A stretch of DNA of 64,000 nucleotides from Burkholderiales bacterium. Its GTDB lineage: Bacteria > Pseudomonadota > Gammaproteobacteria > Burkholderiales > Burkholderiaceae_E. Where the stretch lies: positions 1 through 64,000 of the forward strand of contig QEVL01000012.1 of NCBI GenBank assembly GCA_003577305.1, read 5' to 3'. This document shows, one piece after another, positions 36,204 to 45,370 of this stretch; positions within the stretch are counted from its first letter, which is position 1, and each line of letters starts with the position of its first letter. The translations under genes were made by a program, and so were the position numbers. The notes under the pieces were generated by a model, which was given only the letters and a program-made list of their open reading frames with translations, was not told where the DNA came from and made no database searches.

Positions 36204-38183
36204 ATGGCTGAAGAGAAGAACCGCAACGAATTGCCCGACCCGGATCGCCGCGCGATGCTGGGCGGCAGCGCGAAGGCGGTTGCGCTCGCGGCGGGCGCCG
36301 GGCTGCTGAGCGCCTGCGGCGAGAAGGAGCCGGCGCCGAAACCGGAATCGGCGGCTGCGCCGCCGGCCGCTCCCGCGGCCACGCCCGCACCGGCGTCCTC
36401 CACCGCCGCGGCGATCGCGAAGACGCACGTGGGGCCGGGCGAACTCGACGAGTACTACGTCTTCTTCTCCGGCGGCCAGAGCGGAGAGCTGCGCATCGTG
36501 GGGCTGCCGTCGATGCGCGAGCTGATGCGCGTGCCGGTGTTCAACCGCTGCAGCGCCACCGGCTGGGGCCAGACCAACGAGAGCCTGAAGATCCTCACCG
36601 AGGGCCTGACGCCCGAGACCCGCAAGTATCTCGCGTCGCGCGGCGGCACCTATTTCAACGGCGACCTGCACCACCCGCACATGTCGTTCACCGACGGCAC
36701 CTACGACGGGCGCTACATCTTCATGAACGACAAGGCGAACACGCGCGTGGCGCGCGTGCGCTGCGACGTGATGAAGTGCGACAAGATCATCGAACTGCCC
36801 AACCAGCACACGGTGCACGGGCTGCGCGTGCAGAAATACCCGAAGACCGGCTACGTGTTCTGCAACGGCGAGGACGGCGTGCCGATCCCCAACGACGGCC
36901 GCCACCTCGACGATCCGAAGGAATACCGCTACGTGTTCACCGCGGTCGACGGCGAGACGATGAAGATCGCCTGGCAGGTGATCGTCAACGGCAACCTCGA
37001 CAACGTCGACTGCGACTACCAGGGCAAGTACGCGTTCGCCACCAGCTACAACTCCGAGGAGGGCGTGACGCTGGCCGAGAGCACCGCGGCCGAGCAGGAC
37101 TGGGTCACGGTGTTCAACCTGAAACGCATCGAGGAGGCGGTGGCGAAGGGCGAATTCCAGCGGATCGGCGGCGTGCCGGTGCTCGACGGCAGGAAGGGCT
37201 CTCCGTTCACCCGCTACATCCCGGTGCCGAACAGTCCGCACGGCATCAACACCGCGCCCGACGGCATTCACGTGGTCGCCAACGGAAAACTCTCGCCCAC
37301 GGTCACCGTCTTCGACGTGCGTCGCTTCGACGACCTGTTCGACGACAAGATCGCGCCGCGCGATACCGTGGTCGCCGAGCCCGAACTCGGCCTCGGCCCG
37401 CTGCACACCGCCTTCGACGGGCGCGGCAACGCCTACACGACGCTGTTCATCGACAGCCAGATCTGCAAGTGGAACATCCAGAAGGCGATCGACAAGTTCG
37501 CCGGCAAGGACGTCGACCCGATCGTCGAGAAGCTCGACGTCCACTACCAGCCGGGCCACAACCACACGTCGATGGGCCAGACGAAGGAAGCCGACGGCAA
37601 GTGGCTGATCTCGCTGAACAAGTTCTCCAAGGACCGGTTCCTGAACGTCGGCCCGCTGAAGGCCGAGTGCGACCAGCTGATCGACATCTCGGGCGACCGG
37701 ATGGTGCTGGTGCACGACTCGCCGAGCTTTGCCGAACCGCACGACGCCACCATCGTGCACCGCTCGAAAGTGAACCCGATCGACATCTGGAAGCGCGACG
37801 ACCCGATGTGGGAGGACGCGAGGCGCCAGGCCCAGGCCGACGGCGTCGACCTCGACACCGACTCGAAAGTCATTCGCGACGGCAACAAGGTGCGCGTCTA
37901 CATGTACACGGTCGCGCCCACTTTCAGCATGACCGACTTCACGGTGAAGGAGGGCGACGAGGTCACCGTCTACGTCACCAATCGCGACCAGGTGCAGGAC
38001 CTCACCCACGGGTTCACGATGGTCAACTACGGAATCGCGATGGAGGTCGGCCCGCAGGCGACCGCCTCGGTCACCTTCAAGGCCGACCGGCCCGGCGTCT
38101 ACTGGTACTACTGCCAGTGGTTCTGCCATGCGCTGCACATGGAAATGAAAGGGCGCATGCTGGTCGAACCGCGCCGGCGCTGA
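36204..38183 (+). CDS. nosZ: NosZ nitrous-oxide reductase
   Basis: A 659-residue N2O reductase. The beta-propeller holds CuZ ligand motifs [34 protein letters not shown] and AEPHDAT. The C-terminal cupredoxin domain holds the CuA site (THGFTM ... [18 protein letters not shown]). The N-terminus has a twin-arginine motif (PDRRAMLGG), as in clade I enzymes. Unusually, this is followed by a hydrophobic stretch ending in a lipobox-like LLSAC (Cys39) and a long Ala/Pro-rich linker, which suggests a Tat-exported lipoprotein tethered to a membrane. The enzyme reduces N2O to N2 in the periplasm. It lies 70 bases after nosR and 3 bases before nosD. Confidence 0.95.
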   Translation: MAEEKNRNELPDPDRRAMLGGSAKAVALAAGAGLLSACGEKEPAPKPESAAAPPAAPAATPAPASSTAAAIAKTHVGPGELDEYYVFFSGGQSGELRIVGLPSMRELMRVPVFNRCSATGWGQTNESLKILTEGLTPETRKYLASRGGTYFNGDLHHPHMSFTDGTYDGRYIFMNDKANTRVARVRCDVMKCDKIIELPNQHTVHGLRVQKYPKTGYVFCNGEDGVPIPNDGRHLDDPKEYRYVFTAVDGETMKIAWQVIVNGNLDNVDCDYQGKYAFATSYNSEEGVTLAESTAAEQDWVTVFNLKRIEEAVAKGEFQRIGGVPVLDGRKGSPFTRYIPVPNSPHGINTAPDGIHVVANGKLSPTVTVFDVRRFDDLFDDKIAPRDTVVAEPELGLGPLHTAFDGRGNAYTTLFIDSQICKWNIQKAIDKFAGKDVDPIVEKLDVHYQPGHNHTSMGQTKEADGKWLISLNKFSKDRFLNVGPLKAECDQLIDISGDRMVLVHDSPSFAEPHDATIVHRSKVNPIDIWKRDDPMWEDARRQAQADGVDLDTDSKVIRDGNKVRVYMYTVAPTFSMTDFTVKEGDEVTVYVTNRDQVQDLTHGFTMVNYGIAMEVGPQATASVTFKADRPGVYWYYCQWFCHALHMEMKGRMLVEPRRR

Positions 38184-38186
38184 CGC

Positions 38187-39467
38187 ATGGCGCTGCGTCG
38201 CGCCGCGCTTGCGGCCGTTCTCGCGACCGGCCTGGTGATTGCGCCGGCCGCCGCCGGTGCAGGCACGACGCGCGGCGGCGAGCGCGTCGTGGCGCCCGGC
38301 GAGCCGATCCAGCCGCTGCTCGATGCGCTGCCGCCCGGCGCCACCATCCGGCTGGCGCAGGGGCGTCACGTCGGCCCGCTGCGCATCGAGCGGCCGCTGG
38401 CGCTGCTGGGCGAGGCCGGCGCGGTGCTCGCGGGCCCGGGCACCGGAAGCGTGGTGGTGGTCAGCGCACCCGACGTGCGCATCGAGGGCCTGGAGATCAC
38501 GGGTTCGGGGCTCGACACGCCGGCGATGGACTCGGCGATCCTGCTCACGCAGGCCGCCGTGCGCGCGCGCGTGCGCTCGAACCGGCTGGTCGACAACCTG
38601 TTCGGCGTCTACGTGCACGGGGCGGCCGCTTCGGTCATCGAGAACAACCTGATCTCGGGGCGGCGCGACCTGCGGCTCCCGGAAGCCGGCAACGGCGTCG
38701 CGATCTGGAACGCGCCGGGCGCGCAGGTGATCGGCAACGCGATCCGCCACGGGCGTGACGGCATTTTCGTGAAGACCAGTTCGCACAATGTCTTCGCGAA
38801 CAACACCTTCGACGAACTGCGCTTCGCGATCCACTACATGTACACGAACGACAGTCGCATCGTCGGCAACCGTTCACGCGGCAACCACGTCGGCTGGGCG
38901 ATCATGTATTCCGACCGGCTCGAGATCCGCGACAACGTCTCCGACGGCGACCGCGACCACGGGCTGATGCTCAATTCGACCAATCGCTCGCAGGTAGTCG
39001 GCAACGTGGTGCGCGGCGGGCGCGAGAAATGCGTGTTCGTCTACGCCGCCAACGACAACCTGCTCAAGGACAACTGGTTCGAAGGATGCCCGATCGGCAT
39101 CCACTTCACCGCGGGTTCCGAGCGCAACACGATCACCGGCAATGCCTTCGTGGGCAACCGCAACCAGGTGAAGTACGTCGGCACGCGCTACCTCGACTGG
39201 GTGCACGAAGGGCGCGGCAACTACTGGAGCGACAACCCGGCGTTCGATCTCGACGGCGATGGCATCGCCGACCGCCCCTACCGGCCGAACGACGTGGTGG
39301 ACGCGATTCTCTGGACGCTTCCGGCGGCCAAGGTGCTGGTCAACAGCCCGGCCGTCCAGATGGTGCGCTGGGCGCAGGCGCGCTTTCCGGCGCTCTATCC
39401 GGGCGGCGTCGTCGACAGCGCGCCGCTGATGCGACCGGTCACGGTGCCGCCGCCGGTGTTGCCATGA
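38187..39467 (+). CDS. nosD: NosD, periplasmic copper-site maturation protein
   Basis: A 426-residue right-handed beta-helix protein with CASH/parallel beta-helix repeats (many N-x-(I/V)-x-(G/D)-N turns, about 70-340) and a Sec-type signal peptide ending ..APAAAGAG. NosD works with the NosFY ABC transporter to deliver sulfur or assemble the CuZ cluster of NosZ. The conserved region RGNYWSDNPAFDLDGDGIADRPYRPNDVVD near the C-terminus is typical. The stop overlaps the nosF start (ATGA). Confidence 0.93.
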   Translation: MALRRAALAAVLATGLVIAPAAAGAGTTRGGERVVAPGEPIQPLLDALPPGATIRLAQGRHVGPLRIERPLALLGEAGAVLAGPGTGSVVVVSAPDVRIEGLEITGSGLDTPAMDSAILLTQAAVRARVRSNRLVDNLFGVYVHGAAASVIENNLISGRRDLRLPEAGNGVAIWNAPGAQVIGNAIRHGRDGIFVKTSSHNVFANNTFDELRFAIHYMYTNDSRIVGNRSRGNHVGWAIMYSDRLEIRDNVSDGDRDHGLMLNSTNRSQVVGNVVRGGREKCVFVYAANDNLLKDNWFEGCPIGIHFTAGSERNTITGNAFVGNRNQVKYVGTRYLDWVHEGRGNYWSDNPAFDLDGDGIADRPYRPNDVVDAILWTLPAAKVLVNSPAVQMVRWAQARFPALYPGGVVDSAPLMRPVTVPPPVLP

Positions 39468-40387
39468 CGATCGTCGCGCAGTGGAGTGCGGTCACGAAGC
39501 GCTATCGCGGCGTGACCGCGGTCGAGGACGTCTCGCTCGGCCTCGAAGCGGGGCAGGTGACTGCGCTGGTCGGACACAACGGGGCGGGCAAGACCACGCT
39601 GATCAAGCTGCTGCTCGGGCTGATCCGGCCCTCCGCGGGCAGCGTGCGGATTTCCGGCATCGATCCCGCGGGCAGCCGCGGAGCCGAGGCACGGCGCGCG
39701 ATCGGATTCCTTCCCGAGAGCGTCGCATTCCACGGCGCGATGACCGGCAACGAACTGATGGCTTTTCACGCGCGGCTCAAGGGCGAGCCGTGCCGCGACA
39801 ACGCCGCGCTGCTCGAGCGGGTCGGCATCGCGCACGCGGCGGACCGGCGCGTAGCCACCTACTCGAAAGGCATGCGGCAGCGCCTGGGCATCGCGCAGGC
39901 GCTGATCGGCGCGCCACGCCTGTTGCTGTTCGACGAGCCCACCAGCGGCCTCGATCCGGCCTCGCGCAGCGACGTCTACCGGATGATCGACGCATTGCGG
40001 GTCGGCGGCGCCACCGTGCTCGTGTGCACGCACGCGCTGGCCGAAGTGCAGGACCGCGTCGACCGGGCCGCGATCATGCATCGCGGGCGCCTTCTGGCCG
40101 CCGGCACGCTCGCCGAACTGCGCCGCGGGGCCGCGGCGGAGGCACGCATCCGCGTGCGCGTGCGCCCCGGCGCAGGCGCACGAGTGCTGGCGGCGATGCC
40201 GCAGGGCGTGCGCTGCGCCGAACACGGCGACGCGTCGCTCACGCTCGACGTCGCGGCAGACGCGAAGATGCCGGTGCTGCGCGTGCTCGCGCAGGCCGCC
40301 GACCTGGTGGACGACATCGAGACCGGCGCGCCCGGCCTTCAGGAACTCTACGACCGCCTCGTCGGCGCCACGGGGGAGCCGACATGA
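39464..40387 (+). CDS. nosF: NosF, ABC transporter ATP-binding protein
   Basis: A 307-residue ATPase: Walker A GHNGAGKTT, signature YSKGMRQRLGIAQALIG, Walker B LLLFDEPTSGLDPASR and switch His in CTHALAE. A roughly 70-residue C-terminal extension follows residue 230, as in other NosF proteins. It powers the NosY permease. Start and stop both overlap neighbours by four bases (ATGA), implying a fixed NosD-NosF-NosY ratio. Confidence 0.94.
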   Translation: MTIVAQWSAVTKRYRGVTAVEDVSLGLEAGQVTALVGHNGAGKTTLIKLLLGLIRPSAGSVRISGIDPAGSRGAEARRAIGFLPESVAFHGAMTGNELMAFHARLKGEPCRDNAALLERVGIAHAADRRVATYSKGMRQRLGIAQALIGAPRLLLFDEPTSGLDPASRSDVYRMIDALRVGGATVLVCTHALAEVQDRVDRAAIMHRGRLLAAGTLAELRRGAAAEARIRVRVRPGAGARVLAAMPQGVRCAEHGDASLTLDVAADAKMPVLRVLAQAADLVDDIETGAPGLQELYDRLVGATGEPT

Positions 40388-41208
40388 ACGCGCTGGTGAT
40401 CGCCGCGCAGGAAATCCGCGTCGGCATGCGCAACCGCTGGGTGCTCGCGACCACCGTGCTGATGGCGGCACTCGCGCTCTCGCTGGCGCTGCTCGGCAGC
40501 GCGCCCACCGGCACCGTGAAGGCCGATCCGCTGGCGGTCACCGTCGTGAGCCTCGCGAGCCTCACCATCTTCCTGGTGCCGCTGATCGCGCTGCTGCTGT
40601 CGTTCGACGCGATCGTCGGCGAGCACGAGCGCGGCACGCTGATGCTGCTGCTGTCGTACCCGGTGGCGCGCTGGCAGGTGGTGGTCGGCAAGTGTCTCGG
40701 GCAGGTCGCGATCCTCGCGGTGGCAACGGTGATCGGCTACGGTGCCGCCGCTGCCGCGATCGGCCTGAAGGCCGGCATCGGGCCGCAGGCCTGGTCGGCC
40801 TATGCGGCGATGGTGCTCACCTCGATCATGCTCGGCGCCGCCTTCGTGTCGCTGGGCTGCCTGGCCAGCACGCTGGTGCACGAACGCGCCACCGCCGCCG
40901 GGCTCGCGGTCGGCCTGTGGCTGTTCTTCGTGCTGATCTACGACACTGCGCTGCTCGGCGTGCTGGTCGCCGACCAGGGCCGCATCGTGAACAAGCCGGT
41001 GCTCGATGCGTTGCTGCTGTTCAATCCGGCCGACGTCTACAGGTTGTTCAACATGACCGCCAGCCACGCGGTGTCGGTCTACAGCGGCATGGCCGGCCCC
41101 GGCGATCCGGCGGCACTGCCGGCGCCGGTGTTCCTGGCGGTGCTCGCGGCCTGGATCGTGGTGCCGCTGGCGATGGCGATCGTCGCCTTCGGGAGGAGAG
41201 CGTTGTGA
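40384..41208 (+). CDS. nosY: NosY, ABC transporter permease
   Basis: A 274-residue ABC-2 type membrane protein with six predicted helices: an N-terminal cytoplasmic EIRVGMRNRWVLATT then hydrophobic stretches, a conserved DAIVGEHERGTLMLLLSYPVARWQVVVGK loop, and LFNPADVYRLFNMTAS near the C-terminus. With NosF and NosD it assembles the CuZ site. It overlaps nosF (ATGA) and nosL (GTGA) by four bases each. Confidence 0.93.
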   Translation: MNALVIAAQEIRVGMRNRWVLATTVLMAALALSLALLGSAPTGTVKADPLAVTVVSLASLTIFLVPLIALLLSFDAIVGEHERGTLMLLLSYPVARWQVVVGKCLGQVAILAVATVIGYGAAAAAIGLKAGIGPQAWSAYAAMVLTSIMLGAAFVSLGCLASTLVHERATAAGLAVGLWLFFVLIYDTALLGVLVADQGRIVNKPVLDALLLFNPADVYRLFNMTASHAVSVYSGMAGPGDPAALPAPVFLAVLAAWIVVPLAMAIVAFGRRAL

Positions 41209-41810
41209 GCCTGTCGCGCACGCCGCGGTTCGCGACGCTCGCCGTGGTACGCGCCATGGTACTTGCCGTGGCGCTCGTCGCCGCAGGCCTGGCCGGTTGC
41301 GACCGGCGGCCGGCCGAGCGCCCTCGGCCTTCGCCCTCCGAGGTGCTCGCCGAGGCCACCGGCTACTACTGCGGCATGCGGCTTGCCGAGCACGAAGGGC
41401 CCAAGGGCCAGGTGCACCTGGCCAGTCGCAGCGAGCCGGTCTGGTTCTCGTCGGTGCGCGACACGATCGTCTTCCTGCGCTCGCCGGAGGAACCGCGCGA
41501 CGTCGCTGCGGCCTACGTCAACGACATGGGCCGATCGGCCAACTGGCAGCAACCCGATCGTGGCGCCTGGGTCGACGCCAGGCAGGCCTGGTTCGTGATC
41601 GAGAGCCAGGCGCGCGGCGGAATGGGAGCGCCCGAAGCGGTGCCGTTCTCCGACCAGGCAGCGGCCCAGGCGTTCCAGGCTGCGAACGGCGGTCGGGTAG
41701 TGCGTCTCGACGAGATCCCGGACGCCTGGCTGTTCGCCTCGCCCGGGCGGCCGACCGAAGTGCCGGCCGAGGTGCCGGCCGCAGCAACGCATCGAGGAGA
41801 ACAGCGATGA
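41205..41810 (+). CDS. nosL: NosL, copper chaperone lipoprotein
   Basis: A 201-residue outer-membrane-type lipoprotein: signal peptide with lipobox LAGC (Cys about 29), then the NosL fold with the copper-binding CGM motif in YYCGMRLAEHEGPKGQ. NosL supplies Cu(I) to apo-NosZ. The start is GTG inside the GTGA overlap with nosY, with GGGAGGAG as ribosome site. The C-terminal 40 residues are Ala/Pro/Glu-rich and variable. The stop overlaps the next start (ATGA). Confidence 0.92.
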   Translation: MSLSRTPRFATLAVVRAMVLAVALVAAGLAGCDRRPAERPRPSPSEVLAEATGYYCGMRLAEHEGPKGQVHLASRSEPVWFSSVRDTIVFLRSPEEPRDVAAAYVNDMGRSANWQQPDRGAWVDARQAWFVIESQARGGMGAPEAVPFSDQAAAQAFQAANGGRVVRLDEIPDAWLFASPGRPTEVPAEVPAAATHRGEQR

Positions 41811-42850
41811 CCGATCGTCGACGCTTCCTGTCGATCGTCGCCGCCTGCGCGGCTGCAGCGCCAGCGGCCGGCGCACGCGCAAGCGTCGCCGCAACGACCC
41901 GCCCCGTCGTCTGGCGAGGCACCGCGATGGGCGCCCTGGCGTCGATGACGCTGCTGCATCCCGATCGCGAGAAGGCGCGTGCGCTCTTGCAGCGCTGCGT
42001 CGCCGAGATCGATCGGCTCGAATCGGTGTTCAGCCTTTATCGCCCCGATTCGTCGCTGTCGCGGCTCAACGCTGCCGGTGCACTGCGCAACCCGCCGCTC
42101 GAACTGGTCGAGTTGCTGTCTCTGGCCATCGACCTGGCACGATCGAGCGGCGGCGCGTTCGATCCGACGGTGCAACCGCTCTATCGCCTCTACGCCGCGC
42201 ACTTCGGGCGACCCGGCGCGTCTGCCGCCGGGCCCACGCCGGTGGCGATCGCCGACGCGTTGAAGAGCGTGGGATTCGCCGGTGTCGAACTGCGCACCGA
42301 CCTGATCCGGCTGCGGCGCCCCGGCATGGCGCTCACGCTGAACGGCATCGCGCAGGGCTTCGTCACCGACCGCGTGGCCGACCTGCTGCGCGCCGGCGGG
42401 CTCGATGACCTCATGATCGATCTGGGCGAGGTGCGCGCCCACGGCCATCGCGCCGATGGGGCGCGCTGGCGCGCGGCAGTCGCCGATCCGCGCAGTCTGC
42501 AACGCGTGCTGTTCGAGCTGGCACTGGGCGACGACGCAGGCACGCTGCCGGCGCTGGCGACGTCGGCGGCGAGCGGCACCGTTTTCGGCGGCGATCCACG
42601 CATCCACCATCTGTTCGATCCGGCCACCGGGCGCAGCGCCAATCGCTATCTGTCGGTGTCGGTGGCGGCGCCGCGCGCCACGCTGGCCGACGGACTCTCC
42701 ACCGCGTTGTCGATCATGCCCGCGGAGCGTGCCGCCGCGCTGCTCGCGGCCCATCCTACGGCGCGTGCGTGGTTCTTGCGGGCCGATGGAGGGGTTACGA
42801 TGGCCGGACACGGCCCGACAGCCCGGGGCACGCTTCGCACCCGGACGTGA
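41807..42850 (+). CDS. nosX: ApbE/NosX family FMN transferase
   Basis: A 347-residue ApbE-type protein with a twin-arginine signal (MTDRRRFLSIVAACAAA). Family motifs: WRGTAMGALASMTL, the LSRLNAAG region, ALTLNGIAQGFVTDRVADLLRAGG and IDLGEVRAHG, and HHLFDPATGR with the Asp/Thr metal site. ApbE proteins attach FMN to a Ser/Thr of flavoproteins from FAD; here the client is almost certainly NosR. As the last gene of the coupled nos cluster it matches NosX of other denitrifiers. Confidence 0.9.
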   Translation: MTDRRRFLSIVAACAAAAPAAGARASVAATTRPVVWRGTAMGALASMTLLHPDREKARALLQRCVAEIDRLESVFSLYRPDSSLSRLNAAGALRNPPLELVELLSLAIDLARSSGGAFDPTVQPLYRLYAAHFGRPGASAAGPTPVAIADALKSVGFAGVELRTDLIRLRRPGMALTLNGIAQGFVTDRVADLLRAGGLDDLMIDLGEVRAHGHRADGARWRAAVADPRSLQRVLFELALGDDAGTLPALATSAASGTVFGGDPRIHHLFDPATGRSANRYLSVSVAAPRATLADGLSTALSIMPAERAAALLAAHPTARAWFLRADGGVTMAGHGPTARGTLRTRT

Positions 42851-43022
42851 CGTGGCAGCTTCGCGCCTGCGCGTCTGCTTGCGCGCAGGGGTGCCCGTCT
42901 GCCGTAAACTGCTCGGCGACACGCTGCTCGCGTCGCGGGGCGAGTGAGTCGTGCAGCCAAACGGCGATGGAAGTCATCGAGGAGAGCCTGTTGCCCGATC
43001 TGCCCGAACTGCGGGCGCGCGC

Positions 43023-43970
43023 ATGACGGCGGCCGCCGCGCGGCAGGGCGCGCGCATCGAGGTGATCGCGCCCTCGGGTGCGCACCTGTCGCTCGACGCT
43101 TTCGATGCGGCGCTGGCCGCGCTGCGCGCGCGCGGCCATTCGGTGCGATGCCACGTCGCGCGCGAGGCCTGGCAGCGCTTCTCCGGCACCGACGACGCGC
43201 GGCTCGAGCAGATCCATCGGGCGGCGCAGGCCACCGACATCGATGCGGTGATGATCGCGCGCGGAGGCTACGGCCTGTCGCGGCTGCTCGACCGGATCGA
43301 CTGGGCGCTCGTCGCCGCCTCGGCCACGCGCGGCGTACGCTGGATCGGCTACAGCGACTTCACCGCCTTCCAGCTGGCGCTGCTGGCCCGAACCGGAGCG
43401 CCGAGTTTCGCGGGCCCCGGCGTGAGCGGCGATTTCGGCGTCGCGCAGCCCGACGAGTTCATGCTCGCTCACTTCGACGCGCTGATGGCGGGCAGCCTGC
43501 TGCCGGTGCGGTGGGTCGAGCAGCATCCGGCAGGCGCTCCGCGCCTGGTCGAAGCGGTCGAGGGCACGATCTGGGGCGGCAACCTGTCGCTGGTTGCAGG
43601 GGCGGTGGGCACGCCCTGGCTGCCGGACGTCGAGGACGGCCTTCTGTTCCTCGAAGACGTATCCGAGCACCCGTACCGCATCGAGCGGATGCTGCACCAG
43701 TTGATGTACGCCGGCGTGCTCGCGCGCCAGCGCGCGATCGTGCTGGGCGCGTTCACCGACTGGAAGGCGGCGCCGCACGACAATGGCTACGGCCTCGCAT
43801 CGGTGGTCGAGTACTTCCGCTCGCGGGTGTCCGTGCCGATCGTCACCGGACTGCCCTTCGGCCACGTTGCACGCAAGGCCGTGCTCGGGGTCGGCATGCA
43901 CTACCGGCTGTCGCTCGAAGCCGACTCCGAATCGGACGAGGCGACGATCGCCCGGCTCGTTCCAGTCTGA
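43023..43970 (+). CDS. ldcA: LD-carboxypeptidase (peptidase S66)
   Basis: A 315-residue cytoplasmic murein tetrapeptide LD-carboxypeptidase for cell-wall recycling. The catalytic triad is visible: Ser111 in IGYSDFTAF, Glu211 in LLFLEDVSEHPYRIERML, His281 in LPFGHVARK. ARGGYGLSRLLD is the family signature before the Ser. The ATG at 43023 gives the expected length; in-frame GTG/TTG codons upstream would add a poorly conserved leader. It follows apbE after a 172-base gap containing no recognised gene. Confidence 0.92.
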   Translation: MTAAAARQGARIEVIAPSGAHLSLDAFDAALAALRARGHSVRCHVAREAWQRFSGTDDARLEQIHRAAQATDIDAVMIARGGYGLSRLLDRIDWALVAASATRGVRWIGYSDFTAFQLALLARTGAPSFAGPGVSGDFGVAQPDEFMLAHFDALMAGSLLPVRWVEQHPAGAPRLVEAVEGTIWGGNLSLVAGAVGTPWLPDVEDGLLFLEDVSEHPYRIERMLHQLMYAGVLARQRAIVLGAFTDWKAAPHDNGYGLASVVEYFRSRVSVPIVTGLPFGHVARKAVLGVGMHYRLSLEADSESDEATIARLVPV

Positions 43971-44028
43971 CGGGCGACCGGGCGATGACCGGCCCGCCCG
44001 CGGCCGACTCCGGGCGTGAGCGCCGTGC

Positions 44029-45219
44029 TCAGCGTGGCGCCAGCCAGCGCTCGGCCAGGTGGACCCAGTACGAGGCGCCGATCGGGATCAGTTCGTCGTT
44101 GAAGTCGTAATTCGGGTTGTGCAGCGTGCACGGGCCCAGTCCGTGGCCCGCTTCGCGGTGCGCGCCTTCGCCGTTGCCGATGACCACGTAGCAGCCGGGC
44201 TTCTCGAGCAGGAAATAGGCGAAATCTTCCGCGCCCAGCGTCGGCTCGAACTCGAGCACGTTGGCCTCGCCGACGACTTCCTTCATCACCTCGCGGCAGA
44301 AATCGGTTTCCGCCGTGTGGTTGATCGTCGGCGGGTAGTTGCGCACGAACTCCAGCTCCGCGGTGCAGCCGAAGGCCGCCGCGGTGTGCTCGACCAGCGC
44401 GCGCATCCGCTGCTCGACGAGGTCGATCGTCTCGACGGTGAAGGTGCGCAGCGTGCCCTGGATCTCGGCAGTGTCGGGCACCACGTTGGTGGCCTCGCCC
44501 GCATGGATCATCGTGACCGACAGCACCACCGCCTCGATCGGCCGCTTGTTGCGGGTGATGATCGTCTGGAACGCCTGCACCATCTGGCAGGCCGCCGGCA
44601 CCGGGTCGATGCCGTCGTGCGGCAGCGCCGCGTGCGAACCGCGGCCGCGAATCGTGACCCTGAATTCGGTTGACGAACCCATCACCGGGCCCGCCTTCAG
44701 CGCGAACTGCCCGGTGGCCAGGCCCGGCCAGTTGTGCATGCCGAAGATCGCCTCCATCGGAAACTTCCCGAACAGCCCGTCGCGGATCATCTCGCGTGCG
44801 CCGCCGCCGCCTTCCTCGGCGGGCTGGAAGATCAGGTAGACGGTGCCGTCGAAGTTGCGCTGCGTGGCGAAGTGCTTCGCGGCGGCCAGCAGCATCGCCA
44901 CGTGGCCGTCGTGGCCGCAGGCGTGCATGCGCCCGGGGTGCTTCGACGCGTGCGCGAAGCGATTGAGTTCGGTCATGGGCAGCGCATCCATGTCGGCACG
45001 CAGGCCGATCGCGCGCTGCGAACCGCCGGCCTTCACGATGCCCACCACGCCGGTGCCGCCCAGGCCGCGATCGACCGGGATGCCCCAGGCCGCCAGCCGG
45101 TCGGCGATCAGGTCGGCGGTTCGGAATTCCTCGAACTTCAGTTCCGGATGCGCATGCAGGTCGCGCCGGAACTCGCGCAGCTCGGCATGGAAATCGACGA
45201 TCTGTTCGACCAGCTTCAT
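44029..45219 (-). CDS. M20 family amidohydrolase (hippurate hydrolase-like)
   Basis: A 396-residue M20D peptidase. Metal ligands: RMHACGHDGHVAMLL (Cys and His), the Glu pair in FQPAEEGGGGA, the lid-domain His in GSHAALPHDGIDP and the C-terminal His in GPCTLHNPNYDFND. Such enzymes release amino acids or acyl groups from N-acyl amino acids. Some act on IAA-amino acid conjugates, which would make sense in a strain with an indoleacetate pathway, but this is inference. It is divergent from the aminopeptidase gene. The start at 45219 gives MKLVEQIVDFHAELREFRRDLHAHPE, as in the family. Confidence 0.88.
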   Translation of the reverse strand: MKLVEQIVDFHAELREFRRDLHAHPELKFEEFRTADLIADRLAAWGIPVDRGLGGTGVVGIVKAGGSQRAIGLRADMDALPMTELNRFAHASKHPGRMHACGHDGHVAMLLAAAKHFATQRNFDGTVYLIFQPAEEGGGGAREMIRDGLFGKFPMEAIFGMHNWPGLATGQFALKAGPVMGSSTEFRVTIRGRGSHAALPHDGIDPVPAACQMVQAFQTIITRNKRPIEAVVLSVTMIHAGEATNVVPDTAEIQGTLRTFTVETIDLVEQRMRALVEHTAAAFGCTAELEFVRNYPPTINHTAETDFCREVMKEVVGEANVLEFEPTLGAEDFAYFLLEKPGCYVVIGNGEGAHREAGHGLGPCTLHNPNYDFNDELIPIGASYWVHLAERWLAPR

Positions 45220-45370
45220 GGGGCGGTTCGCAGCGCGGGAGTGGTCCCGATAGATTAGCATTGGGTCGATGAGCGTCGCCGGTTTCCCCCGCCACCGGGC
45301 GCGCCCTCGGCGGCGCCCGTCCGCACGATCCACCCAGGTGCCGGGCAGGGCCGGCCGCGGGGCCGGGCCC

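Noticed and set aside
42967-43026. Nineteen-residue ORF (MEVIEESLLPDLPELRARA) overlapping the ldcA start by ATGA
   Set aside because: No ribosome site and too short to judge; could be a leader peptide or chance, so not annotated.
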